A model generated the notes under the pieces. The model was given only the letters and a program-made list of their open reading frames with translations, was not told the origin of the DNA and searched no databases. Below, in pieces: positions 1-14,343 of a DNA stretch of 64,000 nt (its first letter is position 1; each line of letters begins with the position of its first letter). A program made the translations under genes and the position numbers. The DNA is from Nautilus pompilius (Eukaryota; Mollusca; Cephalopoda; Nautilida; Nautilidae): assembly GCA_018389105.1 (NCBI GenBank), contig JACATO010001110.1, positions 62,001 to 126,000 of the forward strand, read 5' to 3'.

Positions 1-822
1 ATAATAATTTTAGAAAATGTGCCATAAGATTCTAATACCTCCAGATTTCTATACGCAGCAGATATATTAAATAAATAACCAGACTTAAAGTTGCTTTATA
101 ACAACAAAAACAAACAAACAAACAAACAAAAAAGAAAAGCATAAAGTCGTCTGTATTATGATTTTTAAGAAAAATGTAAAGTTTGTTATCTTTAAACATT
201 TTGCGACGGCACAGCTTTCCTGCCCAGAGGTCAACAAACGAGTTGACCTTCGTCATATTTGTGCATGGTACTAATGAGCTCCGGTTCTCGGGTCATAACT
301 TTGTACATGACTGGGTTCCGCACGGTATTCCTATAGCTTTTGATCATTCATTTTAACGCCCACTTCGAAAGATTGGCCCTGTACGGGATATCGATAGAAA
401 AAATACTTAATTTTATATTTGTTGTTGTTGCATACTTTATGCTGAAAGTATGTGAAATTCCCTTGCCTCTTAAATAAACTACTGATACTGATAAATACGA
501 CTCAGTTGAAATTGTATACTTAACTTTCGGAGAAATCTCAAAGCTTAAATTACCAGTTTAATTTGTCAATTATACAGAGGACACTTGTGATATATGTGAT
601 TTTTTTCGCTGTTGTTGTTATCTAAAAGTTATCTCCCTTTTAAAGATAAATGCTCGCATTATGCACTTGAATAATATCACACATAATACGACTAAATGTG
701 TTTCGCTGAACTTTCCGTATCGTGTCTAGATCTGAATAATTAAATCTGCATTTTAATATAAATTCGTTGATATTGTCAAGAACTGGGATCAATAACCCGC
801 GTGTCTTCAGGAAGTTAGGGTT

Positions 823-823
<1 letters not shown>
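1..823. other. AT-rich non-coding stretch, inferred intron
   Basis: No exon, repeat family or RNA gene is recognised. It would lie inside the gene, 3' of the last GAIN exon found. Confidence 0.4.
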
Positions 824-862
<39 letters not shown>

Positions 863-942
863 TAGAGAGAGAGAGACTAGAGAGAGAGAGAGATATAGAT
901 ATAGATAGAGAGAGAGATAGGAGAAGATAGAGAGAGAGAGAG

Positions 943-977
<35 letters not shown>
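824..977. repeat. (GA)n microsatellite, interrupted
   Basis: About 150 bp of GA dinucleotides with scattered ATA and CT interruptions. The Ser/Leu open frame across it is a low-complexity artefact. Confidence 0.97.
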
Positions 978-980
<3 letters not shown>

Positions 981-3900
981 TATATATAGCTGTTTTTTTA
1001 GTCTTAGCATAAATTCATTCATCTAGAGGAGTACGTGCAGCCAAAGATAACTGGACTTAATTTTCGATGAAGAAATCAGATCCATCATTCACGCGGAGAC
1101 ATTTATTATTGTGAAACTGCCTAACAGCTGCTTCGCCTGATTTAACCCGGGTTCTTGTGTGGGGCCGATCTATTCGATAAACAGCTGATTAAATGCCTCC
1201 GTCTCGGAAATGGCTGGATGAAAAAACACCTGCTTTCACGTCGATATATTGAACACACACAAAATTTCTTTAAAAATACATGCAACTGATGCGTGCGGCG
1301 TATGTGCTTTTGGTGTTTGCATATAACTGATTTTAGATCATATTTGCGAAGCAAGATACATGATTTAGTAATGCAATTTATGCTATATTTACGACTGCTG
1401 CCAGACTATCCTTTGATAATAGAATTTCTATGCGGAATTATGAAGCATACTCTTTTACAGCTCAAACTTCCGGCTGGAAACATTAAAACTGTTAGCATGC
1501 TCAGCTCTAATAGCAGGGTTAATGCCTTTAAACACAGTTTGCCTGCGATCTGCTAATGATGCAGGTAATAATTTACAATGCCATACTTTTCTCTTGCTTC
1601 ACTAAAAAGTCTAATTGCTCTGTTTAAAAAAAATAAATAACTCGGCCAAACTGAGCTGGGTACAGACGTGATGGAAATCATAGTGGGGGCGGCTGTAGTC
1701 TGACATTATACTTTCTAGTTTCCGCTCTAAATATCGAATTTTGTTTCCTCTCTTGCCTTTGTCGAAGCTTAGTGTATCTGTCTATCTATCCTGCCTTTAC
1801 TAACAAGCACGAGGTTTTGTGTAATTTTTACTGACACATTAAAGACGTATTTTATGCATCTGTAAAGGATTCAAAATGCTTGTACCAGACAGAGCAGATA
1901 TTTACCGTCAAGTATGCTCTCCAGTGAAACAAGCAACGGCTAATGTCACCGCGCAGGAATATCGGTAGCCATTAATTGATGATGCGAAGGGAAAAAGGCT
2001 ACTTCTCGAACTGGCTGATCACGAGATGTCGGCGGGTTATAATTAAATGCGCGATGAAACTGCCATTTTAAAAAGGGTTATAAAGCTACGTCGTCTTTAG
2101 ATCCTCGCTAAAAGTCAGGACGTTTTAGCCAAGCGATCGGTCCTCAAACACCAACTGTCGCTCTGTCGGTTTCACGTCACTCGGTGCGTCCATCCTGTGG
2201 CCAGAGTGAAGCAGAATTGCCCATGATCTCGATAGCTTTAGCTGATCCGTGACCCATAGCATCGCAGGGTTTACCCAAGCAAGTTTCATTGCTGCGACAA
2301 AGTCGTCCTGAGGGGGGGGGGCTTTGTAACAGCGACGCTGTCACTATTCTCTCGCCGATGTCGGTCATGCAACAGAAAAGAGACAAAGAACGGTCAAAGG
2401 TCATCTCCGAATTAGCCGCAGAGATCGTGTAGAACGTCAAAAGAACTTCTGGTCCAATAGGATTAAAAAGCTTTCAAAGCTCTGATCAGAGGTTATTTAT
2501 AGTCGAACCATTGAGTATTGACGGCATTCTTGATGAATCCTAATGTTATCAGTTCTCATCTAAAGGATATCTAGATATCAAAACATCCGCTACACTATAA
2601 CGAAGGTGGGAGAGTTGTTATATGGGCTGAAATCTGGCACAGTGAAGAGACAATCGGTGTTTGTCCCACTTCTGCCAGGTAAATTGCAATTCTGAAGAAA
2701 ATTCTAGCATTTATTGAAATCCGATGCTGATATTCTTCAGGAGGATGTAGTTACATGCCACAGCTCTCCAAACCTGGAAAAGGGATTTAAAAATCCAGTC
2801 GCTTATTACCCCAAGTTACAGATGCAAAGTCGGTGGAGCCCCGTAACGCAAGCTAGAAATAATTTGTCCACGTCCCATCGATATGATAAAATTAAAGAAA
2901 GCTCTTAAACGAAAATGAGAAACAGTTTTCATAATATAGTCAGCGTGTGAACAAATAATAAGTAACAAATTATCTATCCTTTTTGCATATCAGGATAGCT
3001 GGCATTAATGAGCATTGTGAACCCGTCTCTCTGAAGTCTACCACTTAAAGCCATGCCCGTAGATTTCTGAAAGGCTGCTGTTGTCTATTTGCCCACTCTG
3101 ACATCTTGGAGTGCTCACGCTGAGCAAGTTTACTGTTAACTGGTTATAATTTACTCTCTCTCAATCTCTCTCCGTCTTTCGATGTAAAATGGCCAAGCGA
3201 TTGACAAGAAACTAGTTTTGTTTAATTAGGTTAGGTTAGGTGAAAATATCTCGCCGATTGTAATCTTCAGTTTGTTCCATGTATGCGTTATGCAGGCCGA
3301 CTTGTCTTGAAAGCGCCATCCACAGGCTTGGATTGGATCCACGAATCAATTAGCCGGTCTGCTCCTAAACTAGAGCCTACAATGGGACAAAAAAGCAACA
3401 AAATTTCTTCTTTACTGGTTCTTCATCGACCGTCCAAAAACAATCGAAAAACCGTTATTTTTACATGTCGTCAACAGATTCAGTAGTGTTAGGTAAAAAT
3501 GGATGATTAAGGTGCTCGGTGAAGAAGAATTCTTGTTCTGTTTTTGTCTCTAGACACTCTCTTCTAAAACTGATGGTGTGTCAACTTGCATCTTTAGAAA
3601 GACAGCTTTTAGTTCTATTTGCTTCAGCATCTTAATTCAGATTTCTTTTTATTGCTAAACATAAGAGATATAGGATTATTTTATTTCCCATGACGGACAT
3701 TTATATTAAATTTTTCTACACCCATATAAGCCAAAAATTATATTCTAGCTATCTATTTAAACACCTTGAACAACCTCAAAAGCAGTATTCGCAAGTATGC
3801 CAAATCTTACTGTAAAAAGTAGGACTTCAGTAAGTAATGGTTTTAAATCTTTAGTTAAACTTCCCCCTGAGAAGTATGTGGTTAAGGTATGTAGCACAAA

Positions 3901-4760
3901 TTAAGAGAAGGTTATGCGAATTAAAAAAAAAAAGAATTAAAGATTTCCTGCAATGATTATTAAATCGTAACGAACAGCTGAGGTTTCAGTTGTCTGCTTC
4001 CTTCTAACGTTTTAATTTTGACGAAAATGTGCTTATCAGATCTTTTCTACAAAGAACCGTACAAAGAGAGATGGGCTTTTAGATGCTGGCCGAACATGGC
4101 ACTCCACTGGGGATCAAGGAACATTATCGATTAACCACAAGGAAAATGGTTTGTTTACATTTTGTAATCGTGCCTGGAATAGTTCAGCCTGATACAATAG
4201 ATCTTGCCACTGGGATACTTTTCTTTCTTGAATTTTGACGATGCACGTTTCTTTGTGAAACAAACCAAACATCTGAAGCTCGGATAGACTGCGGTTACAA
4301 CTAGGAGAGAACCCATGTTCTGAACGTGGGCACAGACTAGTGGAAGACTTCTTTGGAAGTATAAAATTGTTAAATTTATCAAAAAAGAAATACTCCAGAC
4401 TTGAAAAGAATTCATTAAGCTCTGTTAGATTACTTGATAATTTCCGGTAACTTAAAGAATCCCTTCACATCTTAGAAGCAGAAAGCCAGACATTTTTGCA
4501 GTGGGAGCAGCAATCGAAACCCAGACGAGACAATTACTACAGAGAACAGTCAGGATGAGAAACGAAACCGTGGGCTTCTCCTTTAATCAGAGAGGCACTT
4601 GATACACGAACCGGCGGAGCAGTTTTAATTTCTCTATTTGATCCTCTTTAAGCAAGTAACAAGACAAAATTTTTAAAAGGCAAACAAAGACAGACGACTA
4701 ATCATTTAAACGATTCTCCATTTATATAAATGAATGGAAGAGTTTGAAGACGAGCCAAAT
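978..4760. other. Non-coding stretch, no recognisable feature
   Basis: Unique-looking AT-rich sequence. It was checked on the minus strand for GAIN, GPS or transmembrane exons; none with both splice signals and a matching sequence was seen. The only curiosity is three TTAGG units at about 3228-3242. Confidence 0.45.
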
Positions 4761-4827
4761 GAGCGAGAGAGAGAGATGGAGAGAGAGAGAGAGAGGAGAG
4801 AGAGAGAGGGAGAGAGAGAGAGAGAGG

Positions 4828-4871
<44 letters not shown>

Positions 4872-4898
4872 GGGGAGAGAGAGAGAGAGAGAGAGGGG
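4761..4898. repeat. (GA)n microsatellite
   Basis: About 135 bp of GA repeats with short GGA interruptions. Open frames on both strands here are artefacts. Confidence 0.97.
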
Positions 4899-5871
4899 AC
4901 ATAACTTTGCTGGAATCTTCAATTAATAAAATGCTACAGAAAATAATGAAGTAGACAAGTTTATATTAAGTTAAGAAAAAGCTAAATTTGAGAATATATG
5001 GTGGGTAATTAGGGGGAGGGTAAAATACTGTACTACTGAAAGGAAGTTTTGACTTGCGTAGTCCACGATAAGGAAACATTACTAGTATTACATTCGAATA
5101 AAAGAGCTACTTTGATTTATTTAGGAAGATTACGCAAAACGCCATCTCTTCACTTCACCCGTAAACCACCTCTGGAGAATTTGCGCCCACTCTCCTTCAG
5201 ATCTGTATCACGCAGCACATGGAGTGTTGGGGCGGTGACACACAGTATCCTTCTGATATAACCCTTTGTGGCGACGAATTTGCACCCCTCCAACGCTCAC
5301 GTGTTTTCCATTGCGAATGTGATAACTAGATATGTAACTAGTTCAAGACAAACGTTAAGTAGCCAGAGCCTGTAGGCTGTGGTGGTGCAAACGCACTCCG
5401 GCTGGTACATGTAAAGTAAAAACTGACGTGGTACTTGGAGAGTTAATAGTGAGTGACGAGGAAATAAATACATATTTTACATTGTATTTACGTAACATTA
5501 GACGAGAATGAAAGTCTACAACGTAATTATCGCGTACAAATGAGAGTCGTTGACATTTTCTTCACTGGTTCAAGAAGAATGAAAAATGGCTATTTGTCCA
5601 GTCTTTTAATATCTTTATTCTTGTTTTTGTTGTTTTTATATGTAACTTATTAAAGATAAAGTAAAGATGGAATTTTTATTACAGAAGAAACACACGTGAC
5701 GTTGATTTTTAACAGATCATGCTTTCTGACTGTTGTTTACTTATATATCTATTTATTCATTGATTTAATGAACGCAAACTGCTTTTAATGATAGTTATGC
5801 ATGGAAACTAATATAAGACATTGGAAGTTGTCAGCAGCAGCAGATGTTACTATTGAGATGCGAGAACTCAC
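4899..5871. other. Intron sequence left of the last GAIN exon
   Basis: Nothing recognised. It begins with the GTGAGT donor of exon 5872-6024. Confidence 0.5.
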
Positions 5872-6024
5872 CCGGTGAACCGGTGATGTTATTCATGCGA
5901 AGTTTCTCATTCAGCAACTCGACAGATCCCTGAGACGGTTTCAGTTCGAATTCCGACTGATCTTTCGCGTCCGGAAACATCGCACGGATCGGCTCTTCTA
6001 TCCACCATATCTGAATCTTGAAGG
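5872..6024 (-). CDS. Exon: GAIN domain, start of subdomain B
   Basis: This 153-nt exon (phase 1-1) encodes FKIQIWWIEEPIRAMFPDA, then SVELLNEKLRMNNITG. It has the alternation expected at the first strands of the GAIN beta sandwich, with a late N-x-T glycosylation site. The acceptor is atttcAG and the donor GTGAGT. This is the last exon I can place; the strand carrying the autoproteolysis site (H-L/I-T/S) and the seven helices is not found downstream to position 1. Confidence 0.75.
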
Positions 6025-6373
6025 CTGAAATTTAAAAGAATTTAGCGTTTCTATCAAAGATATTGCACAGCAAGACCATCACGATCTAAGATCTAAAATT
6101 ATAAGAGTGGGGGGATGACGTCACAAACTGCAAGGTTGGGAGGGGGAAAAAGATGTTTGAAGCGAACAAAGATGGAGAACACGTTTGGAGGCGTCTGAAG
6201 AGCGTGCAGCAAAAAGGGCGCTGAGGTTCCCGGGTGGAAAGAACAGCGGTTGGTAGCTGAAGAAATCCCATCGGACTGAGGCTGCGTCAAGGAAAGCCAT
6301 CAGGACCGCTTCCGTTGAGAGTTATTATATAACGATTATTATTCGGAAATGACAGGACACGGGACGTACCTAC

Positions 6374-6581
6374 CTATATTGGGTTTCGACTGTCGGATCA
6401 CTGCCTCGGCCTGAGCGAGCCCCCTGTCCTTCACGTGATACTCCAATCTCTTCGCTACGACTTCTGAAAAGTTGCGCATGACTTTCATCAAGGCCTCTCC
6501 TTCGGCGCCACTCGGCTGCGTGGCGTTCCAGGCCACTTCGTTCCTCCTGTCCAATAGATTGTCTACTATCCCCGTTACCAG
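6374..6581 (-). CDS. Exon: GAIN domain subdomain A, second part
   Basis: This 208-nt exon (phase 0 to 1) encodes LVTGIVDNLLDRRNEVAW, then ALMKVMRNFSEVVAKRLEYH and VIRQSKPNI. The V-x-x-L-L ... W ... L-x-x-x-x-x-x-F-x-x-x-x-A-x-x-L layout is that of GAIN domains of adhesion GPCRs, where several helices precede the beta sandwich. The acceptor is tttttcAG and the donor GTAGGT, slightly off consensus. It joins the next exon through a split Ala codon. Confidence 0.82.
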
Positions 6582-6895
6582 CTGAAAAAGGAAAATAGAT
6601 CCACAAAAGTCTTCATGGCTTTGGATTTCACATAGCGAAGCGTAAAACATCCGCGCTGTTGGCTGTGTAACTACTACTCTTCCGCTCTTAAGCAAGGTAA
6701 AGAACGGCCAAGTGCTTCCATCTCTGTGGCTGAAGTAAATTTCTCGTCTTCGTCTAACATATAACTTGTGACGAGACATCTCTAAATTTCGGCCAAGAGG
6801 GGGATGTCCTTAAGAAAGAAGGAATCCAGATAGAACTCATTCTCATCATCTCCACCTTCTCAGACTTGGTAGAACTTTAAATTAAATACCTCATT

Positions 6896-6990
<95 letters not shown>
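6896..6990. repeat. (CT)n microsatellite, uninterrupted
   Basis: About 95 bp of pure CT repeat in the intron between GAIN exons 9074-9226 and 6374-6581. Purity suggests it is young or unstable. Confidence 0.98.
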
Positions 6991-6993
<3 letters not shown>

Positions 6994-7626
6994 CACTATA
7001 AATAAATGTTGAATATATTTATTCATCTAATACTTAATACCATAGAAATTTTGCAGTGATATCCAAAGTTATTGCTTTACCAGAAATGACTGTGGTTCTT
7101 TCTCTAAGAGTAAATATACCACAACTAAGGCGATGTTTTCAGTGTTTTCTGATCTATCATTGATACGTTTCCCTCGTTAAATAACGACCTTAACTCGCAT
7201 TAGTAAAGCAAAGTTTGCATTTATCGCTTTATTAATGTACAGATGATTCTCCACATGTGATAATGGCATTGAAATTGTTCCGAAGCACTGTAAATATCAA
7301 AGCGAATTTTGAATCGGCTCTACTATGATAGAAAGATATTTGCTGCATTGCAACGCGTAGAGAAAACCCAAATTGTTTAAAGGGAGTCCGACACGCCCTA
7401 AAAACTGTATCGTTCTTGCCTGGGTAAACACTTTCGTCTGCTTCCTGGTCGGGTTGTAGGCGGTTTGTGTCCGAGCAAACGTTTTGGCTCCATCTTTCCA
7501 AGAAACATCTCGTATGGACACACCCTGAAATAACAGCGAAAACGAACGTTTACTTACATTTGTGCCTCTTCAGGAAGAATTTTGACGGTTGGCAGTTGCC
7601 ATGATGTTCATCATTTTGAGACAAAA
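6991..7626. other. Intron sequence, no recognised feature
   Basis: Minus-strand open frames at 7232-7521 overlap each other and resemble nothing known. No splice-flanked exon was found. Confidence 0.45.
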
Positions 7627-8190
7627 CACTCACACACCCACACACACACAAACTTACTCACACGCGCGCGCGCGCACACTCACACATATACACAACATTC
7701 AGACACATTCACACACGCGAACGCACACCCTCACACACATACACACACACACTCACTTACACACGCGAACACACTCATTAACACACACATACACACACGC
7801 ACACTCTCTCACACACACTCACACAAATACTAACACTCACTCATACACACATTCACACACATACACACACTCACTCACTCACTTACACACGGGAACACAC
7901 ACATTAACACAACACTCACGCACGCACACATTCACACACATACACACACTCACTCACTCACTTACACACGCGAACACACACACATTCACACGCACACACG
8001 AACACTCTCACACAAATACTAACACTCACTCTCACACGCGTACGCACACACTCACACATACACACACATACACACACTTACAAACATTCACTCACACACA
8101 TTCAGACACACTCACACACTCATACACACTCACTCACAGACGTGAATGCACACACGCGCACGCACGCACTCACACACTCACTCACACATA
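7627..8190. repeat. Long (CA)n-derived low-complexity tract
   Basis: About 560 bp of degenerate CACA/CTCA repeats, with a (CG)n patch near 7663-7675. Higher-order duplication is visible: blocks containing cactcacttacacacg recur at about 7750, 7870 and 7950. The long Thr/His/Ser open frame is an artefact of the repeat. Confidence 0.95.
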
Positions 8191-9073
8191 CCTCTTGGGT
8201 TTATATTCAACTAAACTAAATTCATTTCCATTCGAATTCTCTGGCGGACCGGACACCCCTAACCCACTCGTATTCGCGACGAGACTGAGGGTGTAGCAGG
8301 TGTAAACCTTAAACAGCTCGCCGCTGCTTTGACTTAATGTCTATATCTCCTTGTGGAATTCTGAAATATCAGCTGCAAATGAAACCAAATCCAATTTTCA
8401 CACTCTAAAAGCAATTCCAATTCAGAAACAACGCATGGAGCCTAAGCACATTAAAATTTAAAAATTAAATTTATGTTTATTAGCAAAAAAAAACACAAAC
8501 ACAAAAGATGCACAAACTTGAGAGCAATTTAACTTGTTCGCATGTGCGACTGAGCTAAGTGGAGGGTTTTGCTAACATACAAACGTTCATCGTAACCATC
8601 ACCTTTACTCTCTTTAGATTCGATCCTTATTCACTTAATGCAGACAGCTGAAAAATCTTCCCCTTGAAAACTGCGATGAAAGAGAGCCAGAGGTCACCCA
8701 ATGTCGAAGGGAATTTGTAATGCAGTCTGCTAGAGGTTCGCGGCGAGATAGAGGAAGATTTCCGACGCGGCGCATTTACTGGAGTTGTATCGGTTGTGCA
8801 GCAAGAGTGTATAGAAGGTTACGCGTCGTCTGGCACCATTCAAGAAAGCATCTAAAAGCTTTCGCCGCTGTGGCTTATCGGGATTAAGGCTTCGCGACAA
8901 CGCCTCCGTTACGCTGTAAATCTAACCCTCTCGGAACATCTCGCGCCGTTCTAACTTCGCGAGAGGTCGCCGCCATCTCGGCCAAAGGTGCGAACATCCG
9001 ACAACCCAGCGAAAGGAGACCGGTGTTCTCGGGTGGGGCCAGCGATGGCGGCAGTACCGAAGTTTCCACTCAC
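8191..9073. other. Intron sequence between the CA tract and exon 9074-9226
   Basis: Moderately GC-richer than average towards 9000 but no other exon or repeat family is recognised. Confidence 0.45.
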
Positions 9074-9226
9074 TTGGGTTTTCACCAACATGCCGAGCAG
9101 GTCGATGACGGTAGCTATGTCTATCGGATTGGTGTAGGAGTTCATCTTGGTGTGGTTGTGTAGCTTGTCCGCCAGAGCCAGCATCGGCACCTCCTCGACG
9201 ACCGAGGTCCGCAGGAAGGTTTTGAA
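9074..9226 (-). CDS. Exon: GAIN domain subdomain A, first part
   Basis: This 153-nt exon (51 codons, phase 0-0) encodes an amphipathic helical segment ending NPIDIATVIDLLGMLVKTQ. The helix-forming pattern I-x-x-A-x-x-x-L-x-x-L preceded by Leu- and Ala-rich helices is typical of GAIN subdomain A just after HormR. The acceptor is tttccAG and the donor GTGAGT. It is considerably more GC-rich than its surroundings, like the other exons. Taken alone the match would be weak; the assignment leans on position and frame. Confidence 0.78.
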
Positions 9227-12200
9227 CTGGAAAGAAAAGACACCAAGGCGGCCAACAGAGGGCGGCCGGTGGGAGAGAAAGGAGGAATAATATCAGTTGT
9301 GCCCGTGATTTCAGTTTACTGAAAATGGAAACCAAAATTTAACTTAAAAAAACACTCACAAAACTCGGCTGATTTACTATGCTTAAGACATTTAAATTTT
9401 ATTTGAAATTTATTGAATCCAGAATTTCTTACACACACACACACACAAGTTGCTATAGTACTGTGACATCTAAATAAAGCTGATTAGACTCGAATAGAGT
9501 AGCTAACCGGACACTCGGTAGAACTAAGTTTTACTCCTTTACCTAAAATGAAGAAGGATGCACAAACAGAGTGAACTCGTCCCGTCCACTGGTTTAACAA
9601 ATATACCTGTATATAGCCACCTTCTGTATCATTAACGAATGTCAGTCGCCACACACAAATCAGTCGGTGGTATGGAGAATTTCAAACAGGAAGTGCTCGG
9701 TAAAGTGTATGTAGTTACGTATGAATTAGATTAATTACGTCTAATATCACGTAAATACTATGTAAAATATGTATTTATTTCCGTGTCATTTATTATTAAC
9801 CCTCTCTGTGCCACGTCAGTTATTGGTACAATTATCAACACTTTCACTTGGAAGTCGAACGTTGTCACGTGACATTACGTGTCCGACTAAAGATAAAGTG
9901 GCCATTTTACATCGGACGATTACAAAATTTACAAAATGTAGAGAATAAAAGAACCAACAAGAAATATCTCACCTCACAGACAGAAAATGAAATTCTGATT
10001 TTAACGTACAGGAATTGTATACTCGAGCCGAACGAGTCGCGTGAGAGTCGTGCACAACTGTTCAGCAACGTTCTATGGAAAGACGAAAGGTCGGCTTTAC
10101 TGAAACTGTCGAAGAATTCTTTTTTTGTTGAGATAATGCACAAGATTTTACAATAATTAATGAAGAAGTGAGGAACGAGGTTTCGCCCGTGGTGCTCCTG
10201 ACGTCCCCAGAGTTTCCGTCTCTCTTTAAGAGTCTTACTCTTAACCCGGAAGTGCTCGATATTTGGAAAAGAAATAGCAAGGGACTTGTCAACTATTCCA
10301 AAAGACACGGATCAGCGAGTCATCTTTGTGTTGATGAATACAAAGGACAAACAGACAGAGTTAATACCGCGTCGCTACGTATAAAGTAAAGTATATTCTT
10401 ATTTGCAAAATATATGTCGTTTTATCAGTCAATATCATCGAAATGTGGCAGGTAAAATCCATCTATGTTAATAAATATCAATAAATATATGTAAAATAAG
10501 CGTCATTTATCTTTACAAGCACACAGGAGATTCAGCTAATGTAACTGTCAAAAGCAGGCAGAAATACTGGTTTTAAAATGGATCTCTTTCTTTTTTTAAA
10601 ACACTATATATATATATATATGTGTGTGTGAATCGAAAGAGATTTTCGTTGTTTAAACTAAACCATGTTCTTTGTTCTAAGATGGTATTTTAAATAAAAA
10701 ATCGCACCTTTTCAATAATTTAATATTAAAAAATTATTAAACCTTTAATTTTATTTTGTTTACTATTATTTAATCTAAGCACACTAGATCAAACCGTTAA
10801 GAGAAGAAATGTACAGCCATGTTAACAGAAACAGATGGCAGCACTCAAAAATGTGGTTTTCTGGTCCATTATTTAGTCCAATCTTATTCAGTATCCAACG
10901 ACCTCCCCCCCGCGTATTTTGTTCCCGCCATATACATTATTTTAACTTATATTCAAACGTGCAGCTCTTTTGCGAATGCCACAACAAAAGCGGGCATCGG
11001 TTTAGAAAATAAATACCGCAAAGAAACAAAATGGTTGGGGAGGGAGAGGAAGTCAGATTGCAGCTGTTATCGGCGGGATTCGTGAAGTCCGGAAGAAAGC
11101 TATATCATGCGTCATCACCACTCTATCGTAAAAGATTACGTAAATAAATTGAAAATTGTGTTGTTTTTTAAATTTATTTTAAGTATTGTAAAACTGAGAT
11201 TATGATTAATAGAGGCAGACAGACCTAATAACAATAATGCATCATTCCGTACACGCGATGTATCCCGTGGTTTCCACCGCATGATGTAAAATGAGATCAA
11301 TAACATTTTTGTCTGTTATACTTTTCGTAATAAATCATCGGACGGATGAAAACACAGAAAAAACGTTCCAATTTTCAGGAATCTTTGTTAATATTTTTTT
11401 TTAGTTTTACATTTAAAATTTTTTTGGAGGATGAGAAACAAGGATTCGAGTGAAAGAATAGATCAGTTTTGTGTCTTCCTGTGAATGACAGTGATTGTCA
11501 CATTAAAACACGCACCTGTTTTTCTACGATAAATATGTATATATATATATACTCGATTTTTTAAAACTTGAATACCTTCGAATTTGTTTATGTATCCCCC
11601 TTAAATGACGACTTAGCTTCTTAAGCGATGATGGTTTCCATCTCTGGAAAGACAGCACGGGCAATGGCGGTGATTCTGGATTCCTTTCCATACACGCAAG
11701 GCTGTGCACCTCTCCATCTCGACGGATTAAGTTTTCCCCACATAAAGATACCGCAGTTTGTGGAGACACACATAAAAAAATTAATTCAGGTAAAAAAAAA
11801 GATGAAACAGGCAATATTACAAGAAACATAAACTCGACGATGTTTTATTTTTGGTTATATTTCGAAAACAGTTGTCGATTCAAGCAACTAGGGGTAGAAT
11901 CCCCTGATCCTTAATATGACGATGTTTTGTATTTTCCTACCCGCAGTGACACCACTATCTACCCAATCCATTTAAAAATACCTTACCCAAGGTGCATCTC
12001 TTACTAACGACATAAGTGAAACATTAGAAATTCTAAGATATATAGCGGACTGACAATCCTTAAATGTATTTATTTTATTTCGAGTTTTCAACGCACCAGA
12101 GGCCACGATTAATGTTTTGAAGCGTTCATAGTAGACTAGACACCAAGAAGGGATATTTACTTCTACAGCGGTGGTTTCCCGAAGCAGATGCCTGGTGCAG

Positions 12201-14343
12201 TTCAATTTCACACTATACTAATATATTGGATAAATGTTTTAAATATGTACTTCTTCTAGTGCCTTTAGTTACATCGACGTAGTTATATGTTCTAGGTCAT
12301 TCTTTGCTAACGAACGTTATTCAAATGTACGAAGAGATTTTCGAAAGTTACCCAACGAGATCTATAAGCAAAGATTAGCCAAACCACTTTCTCTTAAATG
12401 CTACTCACAGGATAGGAATGGCCATGAGCTAATCGCTACATGGCTGACACTGTTGAACACTATCACAGAAAATGCCCCAAAATACATCACTAATATATAA
12501 ATTTGTCTGTTGGAGAAGGCAGCGCAGAGAAGAGCTGTACCACAGCTGTACCCCTGAATGCTTTCCTGAAACATAGACTAAAGATACAGCTTCTGAGCTT
12601 GAATCGTTGTCTGTTGTGAACCCCGTAAAGGGTAACACTCTGTGACATTTTTGGGAGAACCGTCGAGCAATCAAGCATTAATTCCAATCTTGGGAACGTT
12701 GCCTCCTCAGAGAAAATCTTTGCATTAGTATCGTTTGTTCGCTGATAAATGTACTAAAGAATGTAAATTTAGGTGTTTAATTAAATTAAATTTTTATTAA
12801 AATGTACTTATGTTCCTAATTTATGAAGAGCTTTGATGGAAACTGACCATAAGATTCTCATATTCATATAATCCAACATGACTTAAGAAACACTTGCTTA
12901 AAACCAAGAAATTACTGATTTAAATCAGGTAAAACTTATCTCCATACATGATCTATTGAAATTAACTGATATAAATCGCGTTATAGTCAGTGAAACATTA
13001 AAGTTACGTAAAGTCCATTTGTATATGGAGTTTAGTAGTATTTTTGATAAACATGGCTTTTATGTAATATTTGATAACGCATTGAAGATATGCAAAATTT
13101 ATCTTTATTTGAAATTTTCTAATGGCGATGAAATTTACTGAAACATTAGCGACAAGTTAACTTTATTTTTAGAGAGCATTCGCTAATATCTACTGATAAC
13201 CGCAATGTTTATTAAGACTTTAAAGGTTAGGAAAGTCCATGTTTAGAAGAAAGTTACCGATAAATATACGTGTTACTTCACAACTCATTAAAGACAAGCA
13301 TTTCTTCAGCAAATATTGGATCATTTATTTCTACTATTTAATAGTTAAACCTACACTACCAAACTGAACTGAAGACTCCTCATTTAATAAGTCTTTCTTA
13401 AATTTAGTCCATATCTTTTATTGTTGCAGCAACTTAATCATTTTATTCATTTAAAACGAATTTAGAGTGAAATTGAAACTGTCGATGCGTTTCAAATATT
13501 TAGAAGCAACGCCGTAGCTACCCTGTCAAGAAGACTACAAATTAGTTTGTGCGCGTCATTGCTTGCAGAATAGCATTCAGGTAAGATGAAAGTGAAATTC
13601 TTTTGGTTAGTTATCTTAATTTTCTTGCCTTCGATGATATTTTTAATAGCAGATCTAAGATTTGCCCTGAATCATAAAGAGATGCATGTTAAAACATTGC
13701 GGACATAAGGATCTGTTGTTTCTGTAAAGTGATTCAATTTACGCAAACAGTAACAACATCGAAAGTCATTTATTTGGAAACTAGTAGAGCTCGAACTGTC
13801 CGGGCGAGCGATCCCACTTCATGTCTGTCGTCAGATCAAAATCAAAGGAATTATCTGCCAATTTTTTTTCCTCAATTTATGACTTTAACATTTCATGTCC
13901 GCTGTGCAATTTACAATTTACATTTTTAATTCTTTTTATATCTCTGAAAATAAATGTTTTACTTTTCGGAATTGCCATTAGTCTTGTCAAAAATGAATTA
14001 TTATTTAACATTAATAATAGTATTAATAACCTTTTGGCGGCTGATTTTGTATGCATCACATTTCAATTATTTTTCTTTGATTTCCATCACATTTTATTCG
14101 ATGAACTATTCGTTACTGAAAATATCGAATTTGAAATAAACTCCATCTGGTTCTCCAAGGATTCCGTGATTTATTAAGCTAAATCATTTTTTATACTGTT
14201 CTTTATTACTTTCGGAAATACTCAGCTTTTAGAGAATATAAAAACAGAAATTGCCTACCTCACAAATATGACAAAAATTTCATGTTCGCGATGCTCGAAT
14301 TATTGTTATTATATTAAAACGCCATTTAATCCGAGGCAGGGTT
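9227..14343. other. Large intron, left part
   Basis: Intron sequence between the HormR and GAIN exons. It contains a short (AC)9 at 9431-9448 and a (TA)n(TG)n tract at 10603-10630. Open frames such as 9848-10156 (plus) and 9907-10308 (minus) occupy opposite strands of the same DNA and match no family. No gene is called. Confidence 0.45.

Noticed and set aside
807..1022. Ser/Leu-rich open frame on the GA array (similar ones at 4702-4926, 23494-24141, 57019-57418)
   Set aside because: Translation of dinucleotide repeats; no non-repetitive coding part.
3228..3242. Telomere-like (TTAGG)3
   Set aside because: Only three units; expected by chance in AT-rich DNA and not an interstitial telomere array.
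1..5871. Search for GPS and seven-helix exons
   Set aside because: No minus-strand segment with splice signals and the expected motifs was found; they probably lie outside the window.
7582..8296. 235-residue Thr/His-rich open frame
   Set aside because: It is the CA-rich tract read in one frame; a second frame gives an equally long His/Thr product.
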